Source of the DNA: JAXGQE01 sp040766585
GTDB lineage: Bacteria; Bacillota; SLNR01
Assembly: GCA_040766585.1 (NCBI GenBank)
Contig: JAXGQE010000004.1
Coordinates: forward strand, 62,001 to 126,000
Reading direction: 5' to 3'
DNA length: 64,000 nt
In this document: positions 58,502 through 64,000 of the stretch, one piece after another
Layout of the letters: every line of letters begins with the position of its first letter
Numbering within the stretch: the first letter of the stretch is position 1
Made by a program: the position numbers and the translations under genes
Notes under the pieces: generated by a model
The model's database searches: none
The model's input: the letters and a program-made list of their open reading frames with translations, nothing else
What the model was told of the DNA's origin: nothing

Positions 58502-59248
58502 ATGGCAAAAAAATCGAAAGAGCTGGCGGTAGTAAATAACTTTGAAGTAGCACTGATCAATACGAATGATTTGCAGGATGAAATGGCGGGTTTGACCATA
58601 TCGTTTGACCGTGTGAAGATCCCCTCCGGTGGATCCACGGCATTTGAAGTGCCCGGGGATGATCCGGACAGCCCGGATATCGTGAAGGAAATTGTCGGTG
58701 TGATTGTGGACCACCATCCGGTCAATGGCTACTGGCAGGACAAATATGCCGGAGGCAAGCAGCCACCGGATTGCTCCAGTATGGACGGCATCACCGGATA
58801 TACCCGGGCCGGAGAGATGGCCCAGTGTGCAGAATGCCCCTTCAATGCCTGGGGATCGGGAGACGGGAACTCCAAAGCGTGCAAAAACATGCACCGGATC
58901 TATATCCAGCGCTCCGGGGAATCACTGCCGCTTTTGCTAACACTTCCGCCCACATCGATCCGCAACTTTTCGGATTACATTGTGAAGCGCCTGCTCTCCA
59001 AAGGCAGAAAGTCCAGCACCGTCATCACGAAAATTTCACTCCGCAAAGAACAGAGTAAGGACAATATCCAGTACAGCCAGGCACAGTTTGCGGTTTCGAG
59101 CGAACTGCCGGAAAAAATTGCTAAAGATATTGCAGCACGGATCCCCAGCATCAAGGCCATCACCCGCAAGATTGAAGTCCAGACGGGGGATTATGATGCA
59201 CCGGTTGAAGTAAAAGAAGAAGGTGAAGAAGAAGATCTGCCATTCTAG
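58502..59248 (+). CDS. Probable single-stranded-DNA-binding protein with SSB-type acidic tail
   Basis: A 248-residue protein ending in EEGEEEDLPF, matching the acidic hydrophobic tip (DDDIPF type) with which SSB proteins recruit partners. The body is not a classical SSB. It contains a cysteine cluster (CAECPFNAWG and a later KACKNM) and a strand-rich second half. It lies directly before the primase-helicase gene, where phages often encode SSB. SSB function is inferred from tail and context only. GAAAGGGG precedes the ATG at 58502. Confidence 0.6.
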   Translation: MAKKSKELAVVNNFEVALINTNDLQDEMAGLTISFDRVKIPSGGSTAFEVPGDDPDSPDIVKEIVGVIVDHHPVNGYWQDKYAGGKQPPDCSSMDGITGYTRAGEMAQCAECPFNAWGSGDGNSKACKNMHRIYIQRSGESLPLLLTLPPTSIRNFSDYIVKRLLSKGRKSSTVITKISLRKEQSKDNIQYSQAQFAVSSELPEKIAKDIAARIPSIKAITRKIEVQTGDYDAPVEVKEEGEEEDLPF

Positions 59249-59266
59249 CCGGAAGAGGGTGTTCAC

Positions 59267-62155
59267 ATGGATTTTCTGACAAACCTATACAGTGACGCTT
59301 CCGGCTGGCTCACATTATGGACCAAGCAAGACAAGAAGACTCAGTGGTTTAAGGATCGGGGGCAGGCGCAGGAAACTGCGCTTGCCCTGTCTGGGGAAGG
59401 ATTGGATGTGTACTTCGGCGTTTGCCTGCAGAAAACCAAAGCCCGCAGCGGGCGCGGCAGCGCGGATAATGTCTCTGTCATGCCGGGCGTCTGGATCGAC
59501 ATCGACATTGCAGGGAAAGCCCACGCACAGGGGCAGCTCCCAGCGACAATGGACGAGGCGCGGCAGTTTCTGACCGACTTTCCGCTGGAGGCGTCCTATG
59601 TGATTAACAGTGGCCATGGCCTTCACGCTTACTGGATATTCCGCGAGCCGTGGATCCTTGAGACGGATGCAGAGCGAGCAGAGGCGGCGGATCTATCTGA
59701 ACGGTTCCAGAAGACGATCAGGGCGCTTGGTGCGCGCCGGGGCTGGAAGATTGACAGCACACATGATCTGGCGCGTATTCTGCGCCTGCCCGGCACCGTA
59801 AACTACAAGACTGAACCTAAAGAGGTCAAGATCCTGGATGACACCGGGTGCCGATACAACCAGAGCGAGATCGAGGACCATCTGTTGGACGATACTCAAA
59901 CAGCACCAGCGAAAAAGACTGCTGGCGGTAAGCCGGAACAGTACGGGCCCGCGCGGCTGATCCTTGAAAATTGCAAATACATCCAATACTGCCGGGACCA
60001 TGCAGCCACAATTACAGAGCCCGAGTGGTATGGAATGATCAGCAATATCGCCCGCGCGGAAGGGGGACCGGAACTTTGTCATGAGCTCTCACAGAATCAT
60101 TCGAATTACTCTCACAGAGAAACAGAGGAAAAACTTCATCATGCTATCGCACGAGGTGCACCTCATGGCTGCGACTATATCAGAGATACTCTCGCCTTTA
60201 CTGGCTGCCCTGCTGGAGGATGTCCAGGCGTCACTGCACCGGTCGGCTTTGCGCTCTCCCAAGTGGCCAAAGCAAGAGATATGGTCAAGGGCGTCTGTGA
60301 AAAGTCAGCATTTCAGCCGGAGACAATTGGCGCCCTGGCCGTCCTCAAGAAAGAGGATCCGGGAGAATATGCCCAGATCAAGGCTTCCCTCAAGGGATCG
60401 GTTAACTTAAACGACCTGGAGCGTGCAGTTAATAAGCGCATTGCAGACAACCAGAAACTCCGCATTGTATCAGCGGATGATGCACCGGTCCCTATTACGG
60501 AAATACTTCCCGACATTCCGCTGAAAGAGCTGAAGCTGCCCAATGATTGGACACTGACAGAACGCGGTGTGTGGCAAAACAAGCGCAACAAGGACGGAGA
60601 GTTGGTCCCCATCTGTGCCAGTCCGATCCCGGTTATTTTGACCAAACGGATGCGCAATGTCGATTCCAGCGAAGAGAAGGTGGAGCTGTCATTTTACCGG
60701 GATGCGAAGTGGCAGACCATATCATCCGATCGCGCCACCGTGTTTTCGCGTCAAGGCTTGGTGCAGCTCGGAAACCGCGGCCTTGTGGTAAGCACTGAGA
60801 CTGCAAAGTTTCTGGTGCAGTATCTGGACAGCTTAGAGCGGGCAAACTTAAACCACCTCCCTCTTGTAAAGTCGGTGGGACATTTTGGCTGGGTGGACAG
60901 CAAACACTTTCTCCCGGGTGTAGAAGGGGACTTTGTTCTGGATGTGGACGAGGGGACGGGTGCTGCCAGCATCGCATCCGGATACCGGATCCAGGGTGAC
61001 ACAGATGAATGGGCAGAGTCTCTCTCATCGATCCGCGAATTCCCCATTGCTCGGTTCATTCTGGCAGCATCTTTTGCAGCACCGCTGCTTCGCATTATTG
61101 GCCAAAGGGTGTTTATCATTCACAGCTGGGGGCCCAGCCGGGGCGGTAAAACGGCAGTTTTGAAAGCGGCCCTCTCTGTATGGGGAGATCCGGAAGATCT
61201 CATTGCATCATTCAATGCCACCAAGGTCGGCCTTGAGCGTCTGGCAGCGTTCTATTCGGACCTGCCCCTGGGCATAGATGAACGTCAGGTGGTGGGGGAT
61301 AAGCAGGGCTTTGTGGAGTCACTGGTCTATCTCCTGGGCCTCGGAAAAGGCAAGGCTAGAGGATCCAAAGGCGGGGGACTGCAACAGTTTTCTCACTGGC
61401 GCACCATTGCCATCACCACAGGAGAAGAACCTCTATCCACCGGATCGAGCTCAGCCGGCATCCGAACACGGGCCCTGGAGATCTATGGAGAGCCGATTCC
61501 CTCGGAGGATCTGGCATCCTCGATCCACGATGCCACATCCCAGCACTACGGTTCTGCGGGCCCGCACTTTGTGGAAAACCTAATCCGGATGATCCAGGAG
61601 AACCCGGATGTGATTCGTGACGACTTCGTTGAAATCCGCGATAAGTTCTCCCAGGACCACAAGGAGAACATTTCGACACACATATCTGCAATATCTATTG
61701 TCGCATTGGCAGATTATTACGCCGGCCAGTGGCTGTTTGGCCAATCGGAGGAGGACGCTGCCGCGGATGCGGTGGCCATGGCACGAGATATCTTAGCTCG
61801 TCTTACCACAGCAGCCGAAGCGGACGAAGGCACTCGGGCGTATGAATATCTGCTCAGCTGGTACGGCGTGCACTCAAGCTACTTCAAAGCTCATGCAAAA
61901 GAAACCTACGGCTGGGAGGATCTGAATAAACTTTTCATCTATCCCACCGTATTTGACGCAGCGATGAAAGAGGGCGGGTTCAATCCGGACCGGATCTTAA
62001 GAGACTGGGCGGCCAGGGAGATGATTGATGTGGATACCACTGTGAACAAAGACAAGGTACGTTTCAAGGTCCGCAAGTGGAATTCGGATAAGGGGCGGAT
62101 GGAATACTTCGTTGCACTGAAGCTACTCACCGACAGCCCCGTGAGTAGTGAGTGA
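59267..62155 (+). CDS. Phage primase-helicase (RepB/AEP-type primase plus DUF927 ATPase)
   Basis: A 962-residue replication protein. The N-terminal archaeo-eukaryotic-primase-like domain has the catalytic WIDIDIAG (Asp78, Asp80) and SGHGLHAYW (about 115-123), followed by a LRLPGTVNYK motif. The middle is helical with cysteines (CPAGGCPG). From about residue 425 the DUF927 domain starts (LTERGVWQN), with a variant Walker A GPSRGGKT (about 622-629) and GIDERQ as Walker B-like. It probably primes and unwinds at the iteron region directly downstream. The ATG at 59267 follows AGAGGGTG. Confidence 0.88.
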   Translation: MDFLTNLYSDASGWLTLWTKQDKKTQWFKDRGQAQETALALSGEGLDVYFGVCLQKTKARSGRGSADNVSVMPGVWIDIDIAGKAHAQGQLPATMDEARQFLTDFPLEASYVINSGHGLHAYWIFREPWILETDAERAEAADLSERFQKTIRALGARRGWKIDSTHDLARILRLPGTVNYKTEPKEVKILDDTGCRYNQSEIEDHLLDDTQTAPAKKTAGGKPEQYGPARLILENCKYIQYCRDHAATITEPEWYGMISNIARAEGGPELCHELSQNHSNYSHRETEEKLHHAIARGAPHGCDYIRDTLAFTGCPAGGCPGVTAPVGFALSQVAKARDMVKGVCEKSAFQPETIGALAVLKKEDPGEYAQIKASLKGSVNLNDLERAVNKRIADNQKLRIVSADDAPVPITEILPDIPLKELKLPNDWTLTERGVWQNKRNKDGELVPICASPIPVILTKRMRNVDSSEEKVELSFYRDAKWQTISSDRATVFSRQGLVQLGNRGLVVSTETAKFLVQYLDSLERANLNHLPLVKSVGHFGWVDSKHFLPGVEGDFVLDVDEGTGAASIASGYRIQGDTDEWAESLSSIREFPIARFILAASFAAPLLRIIGQRVFIIHSWGPSRGGKTAVLKAALSVWGDPEDLIASFNATKVGLERLAAFYSDLPLGIDERQVVGDKQGFVESLVYLLGLGKGKARGSKGGGLQQFSHWRTIAITTGEEPLSTGSSSAGIRTRALEIYGEPIPSEDLASSIHDATSQHYGSAGPHFVENLIRMIQENPDVIRDDFVEIRDKFSQDHKENISTHISAISIVALADYYAGQWLFGQSEEDAAADAVAMARDILARLTTAAEADEGTRAYEYLLSWYGVHSSYFKAHAKETYGWEDLNKLFIYPTVFDAAMKEGGFNPDRILRDWAAREMIDVDTTVNKDKVRFKVRKWNSDKGRMEYFVALKLLTDSPVSSE

Positions 62156-62417
62156 GCAGTAGTGTGAGTAGTGAAAAAAACCTTATAAATCAATGTCTTC
62201 ATGTATTACTACTCACACTACTCACTAAAAGTACATATATCTATATGTAGAATACACCTTCACCTTGGGAGTAAAGGTAAAGGTGTAAGTAAAGGGAGGG
62301 TGTCTAATTACATAGGTGTGTATTCTGAAGTTGTGAGTAGTTGGGAAAAAACTGCTGAAACCGTTGATATATAAGGGAAAATTAACTACTCACAAAAAAT
62401 CGGGTTTGTGAGTAGTT
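62113..62417. other. Iteron cluster, probable element replication origin
   Basis: GTGAGTAG occurs four times forward (62141, 62164, 62333, 62408) and four times reversed (62113, 62209, 62218, 62386) in about 300 bases. The copies form a 15-bp perfect inverted repeat (62158-62172/62208-62222) enclosing an AT-rich loop, and a 13-bp perfect hairpin (62384-62396/62405-62417). Between them lie AT-rich DNA, an AGAATACAC/GTGTATTCT inverted pair and AAAGGT repeats. No gene fits in 62156-62436. Position after the primase-helicase gene supports an origin. Confidence 0.75.
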
Positions 62418-62436
62418 GAGAGGGGAGATGTCAAAA

Positions 62437-62862
62437 ATGTCACTTTCGAAGCACATTCACCCGCTAAAAAGGGAACAAATGTTACCATCTGCACAACACA
62501 ATATCGTCGCATCCGGTGTCGATATTGCGAAGGATCCGGACTTTGCCACACTGATCGGAGAAAACGGGAAAGTTTACTACGATCCAAGGGGAGACTGGAA
62601 AGAAGACTCAGCACTTTGGCTGGAACTTTTTATCCTGGCAGATACCCTGGAGCCGAAACTGTACCAGGCGCTGCTTGCCTGCAGGTGCTGCGGGGCAAAG
62701 CTCGTTCTGACTGAATCAGGATGCATAATCAAACCCACCATCTCTGAGGATGGATGGAAGACTATCGAACAATATGAGGAGGACAAGAGACGATGGCTCG
62801 TACCACACAAGGACCTTTTAATAAACCTTCTAAAAAAGATCAGCCCCTCGAATCCAGCATAA
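62437..62862 (+). CDS. Hypothetical phage protein with P27-like N-terminus
   Basis: A 141-residue protein with a middle part rich in acidic and aromatic residues (DWKEDSALWLELFILADTLEPKLYQALL) and a small cysteine group CRCCG. The pattern of helices recalls phage terminase-small or endonuclease accessory proteins, but I cannot assign it. I chose the ATG at 62437, eight bases after the GGGGAG site; an ATG at 62428 is possible. It overlaps the VRR-NUC gene by 70 bases. Confidence 0.55.
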   Translation: MSLSKHIHPLKREQMLPSAQHNIVASGVDIAKDPDFATLIGENGKVYYDPRGDWKEDSALWLELFILADTLEPKLYQALLACRCCGAKLVLTESGCIIKPTISEDGWKTIEQYEEDKRRWLVPHKDLLINLLKKISPSNPA

Positions 62863-63146
62863 CGCGCTCGATCCTGGACATGCTGAACAACATACCTGGC
62901 TGCTATGCCATTAAGACGCATGGAGGACTCTTCAGCCAGGGGCAGCCGGATATAGTCGGTGCGATCAATGGCCAAATGTTTGCCTGGGAGATCAAGCGGC
63001 CGGGCGGCCGGGCAACACCGCTGCAGATGGCGATACTCTCAAAGTGGACTGGTGCCGGCGTGAAGACTGAAGTCGTCACCAGTCTCACAGAAGCGAAAGA
63101 ACTGATCGTCGCCTACGGAGAGGAGAAAAGATCAAAGGGAGTGTGA
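62793..63146 (+). CDS. VRR-NUC domain nuclease
   Basis: A 117-residue stand-alone VRR-NUC (PD-(D/E)xK superfamily) nuclease, common in phage replication modules and thought to act on branched DNA. It has an N-terminal helix with the acidic residue (LESSITRSILDML), KTHGGLFSQGQPDIVGAI with the catalytic Asp, AWEIKRPGG with the E-x-K, and TPLQ in the final helix. GAGGAGG precedes the ATG. Confidence 0.9.
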   Translation: MARTTQGPFNKPSKKDQPLESSITRSILDMLNNIPGCYAIKTHGGLFSQGQPDIVGAINGQMFAWEIKRPGGRATPLQMAILSKWTGAGVKTEVVTSLTEAKELIVAYGEEKRSKGV

Positions 63147-63149
63147 ACC

Positions 63150-63314
63150 GTGCTATGCAGACGATGCAGAAACGATACTGTAAAGTGCATATACGCCAAA
63201 AAGCATCGGTGCTACCTTTGCACTCACTGCGGCAGACTTTACAGGATCCTGGACAACGGTGGATTCGTGGTCATCTGGAAAGGGAAGAGAGTTTATGAAA
63301 AGAGGGTGATCTAA
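63150..63314 (+). CDS. Small zinc-ribbon protein (54 aa)
   Basis: A GTG-started ORF just after the VRR-NUC gene, with AAGGGA nine bases upstream. The 54 residues carry CRRC near the N-terminus and a CYLCTHCG group, a probable zinc ribbon, with a basic C-terminus (WKGKRVYEKRVI). Its stop codon abuts the next ATG exactly. It is very short but well placed in the gapless early operon. Confidence 0.55.
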   Translation: MLCRRCRNDTVKCIYAKKHRCYLCTHCGRLYRILDNGGFVVIWKGKRVYEKRVI

Positions 63315-63746
63315 ATGCTTTGGGATAATGTTCTATACAGGGGCATGATTAGAAAAATTAAGCCAATTGATTTCATCACTAATGAGACTATGAATTTCCA
63401 TCATTACTATCATTGCGATAAATGTTGGTGGTCTGTATTCCCGCACCATGTTCCAAAAAGGTGTCCTGTGTGCGGCGGACATATGAGTCCTTGGTCAAAG
63501 ACGGTCGGGGGCGGTTATCAGCCAATTAAAAAGGCTGTTAATCCGAAAGATCCGCCGGCAAGTTTCAATCCGAAACCACCACCCGAAGCTGTTGGAGGTA
63601 AATCACCCGCAAGTTTTGCCGGAGAGATTATAAGAGGTGAAAGCTCTGGAAAGGGAAGAAAGTGTATGAAACAAGCAAATATGTATCTTGAAAGGGGGTG
63701 CAATCATGGACATTGTGAAAGCTTGCAAGATTGCTGCAAAACATAA
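63315..63746 (+). CDS. Zinc-ribbon phage protein with proline-rich tail
   Basis: A 143-residue protein. C-x2-C pairs CDKC and CPVC (about residues 34-53) form a rubredoxin-like zinc knuckle, followed by a proline-rich stretch (NPKDPPASFNPKPPPEAV) and a cysteine-rich end. The last 41 bases overlap the Tad2-like gene in another frame. The function is unknown. Confidence 0.5.
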   Translation: MLWDNVLYRGMIRKIKPIDFITNETMNFHHYYHCDKCWWSVFPHHVPKRCPVCGGHMSPWSKTVGGGYQPIKKAVNPKDPPASFNPKPPPEAVGGKSPASFAGEIIRGESSGKGRKCMKQANMYLERGCNHGHCESLQDCCKT

Positions 63747-63924
63747 CTTGAAAATTGCCAGGTTGGATAAAGATGGGCATATTATGTTCGAAAGTAAAAT
63801 TGAACCGACCGATTTCGATGACCGGCTATGTGAAGTGATGAAGTTGGATGGGACTAACCCAAGACGGAGATGGCAGCCCAGTCTTTCCGACCTTATTGCA
63901 GAGGACTGGATTATTTTGGATTAA
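63706..63924 (+). CDS. Tad2-like (DUF2829 / MW1434 family) protein, putative Thoeris anti-defence
   Basis: A 72-residue protein of the small DUF2829 type, with the diagnostic C-terminal pattern RRRWQPSLSDLIAEDWIIL (family form: R-W-x-P-S-x-x-D-L-x-A-x-D-W). Tad2 proteins are known to bind and sequester cyclic ADP-ribose-type signals made by Thoeris ThsB, protecting the phage. The N-terminus (IVKACKIAAKHNLKIARLDKDG) fits the family start. The ATG at 63706 follows AAGGGGG. Activity in this element is inferred from family membership. Confidence 0.8.
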   Translation: MDIVKACKIAAKHNLKIARLDKDGHIMFESKIEPTDFDDRLCEVMKLDGTNPRRRWQPSLSDLIAEDWIILD

Positions 63925-64000
63925 ATCCAACTTCGTAGTTCTTTGACAATTTCATAAAGTTTTTTGAGACGAGGATAGTTTTCAGCATTCGTTATCGCAC
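63921..64000 (-). CDS. Possible C-terminal fragment of a minus-strand gene
   Basis: On the minus strand an open frame enters from beyond 64000 and ends at a TAA at 63923-63921, with the readable end ENYPRLKKLYEIVKELRSWI. The helical, charged composition looks protein-like, but only about 25 codons are visible. The stop overlaps the Tad2-like stop, giving a convergent pair if real. Confidence 0.35.
   Translation of the reverse strand, partial: AITNAENYPRLKKLYEIVKELRSWI

Larger units (their letters stand above)
50409..64000. mobile_element. Prophage or phage-like integrative element (left part)
   Basis: The element starts after tRNA-Ala. In order it holds a leftward tyrosine integrase, cargo genes, an S24 repressor divergent from a Cro-like gene, an HTH gene, many short overlapping early genes, a SNF2 helicase, an SSB-like protein, a primase-helicase, an iteron region, VRR-NUC and Tad2-like genes. 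The right end, including any structural genes and attR, lies outside the window, so prophage versus satellite cannot be decided. The stretch 50409-50801 holds only a terminator, short repeats and a promoter. Confidence 0.88.

Noticed and set aside
62113..62417. Repeats considered as a CRISPR array
   Set aside because: The unit is only eight bases, in both orientations, with irregular spacing and no spacers of constant length or cas genes.

Overview
The window reads as the chromosome of an anaerobic, Gram-positive, probably spore-forming member of the Clostridia. Supporting signs are strong AGGAGG-type ribosome binding sites with many TTG/GTG starts, a T-box leader on valS, the order rplU - prp - rpmA with an N-terminally extended L27, a Spo0B-like gene before obg, MinCDE beside mre/rod genes, and two NADH-linked [FeFe]-hydrogenase clusters. 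I cannot name the species.

Region by region. (1) 1-1660: two tRNA groups (Pro, Gly; then Arg, His, Arg, Gln, Leu, Gly) around a GNAT acetyltransferase. (2) 1.7-12.6 kb: protein quality control tig-clpP-clpX, lon-engB, then T-box-controlled valS and folC. (3) 12.8-25.8 kb: a hydrogen-metabolism island. It starts with a putative sensory cassette (DRTGG protein, ATPase, divergent [FeFe]-hydrogenase-like protein, second DRTGG protein, PHP protein). It continues with HydABC copy 1 (NuoE-like, ATPase, ferredoxin-like, NuoF-like, HydA) and a diverged tandem copy 2. The copy 2 HydB lacks the C-terminal two-cluster ferredoxin domain. (4) 25.9-39.4 kb: cell shape and division (maf, radC, mreBCD, mrdA, minCDE, rodA), then a radical SAM/DUF2344 pair and RNase G. 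(5) 39.4-41.0 kb: a decayed ISNCY/IS1202-like element inserted at the last codons of rng, with an 18-19 bp target duplication. (6) 41.0-50.4 kb: rplU-prp-rpmA, a Spo0B-like gene, obg, two glycosyltransferases, nadD, an RRM protein, yqeK, an LCP cell-wall ligase, rsfS and tRNA-Ala. (7) 50.4-64 kb: a prophage or related integrative element next to tRNA-Ala, continuing past the window.

The element carries a tyrosine integrase and a three-gene cargo cassette (DUF3467-like, BECR-nuclease-like, DUF2283). Next is an immunity region: an S24 repressor and a Cro-like gene, two 19-bp operators and divergent promoters. After that comes a replication module: SNF2 helicase, an SSB-like protein with an acidic DLPF tail, and a 962-aa primase-helicase. 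It is followed by eight GTGAGTAG iterons that probably form the replication origin. A VRR-NUC nuclease and a Tad2-like (anti-Thoeris) protein follow. The most interesting parts are the two non-equivalent hydrogenase copies with their sensory cassette, the iteron origin, the cargo cassette, the anti-defence gene and the IS element that supplied a new stop codon to rng.
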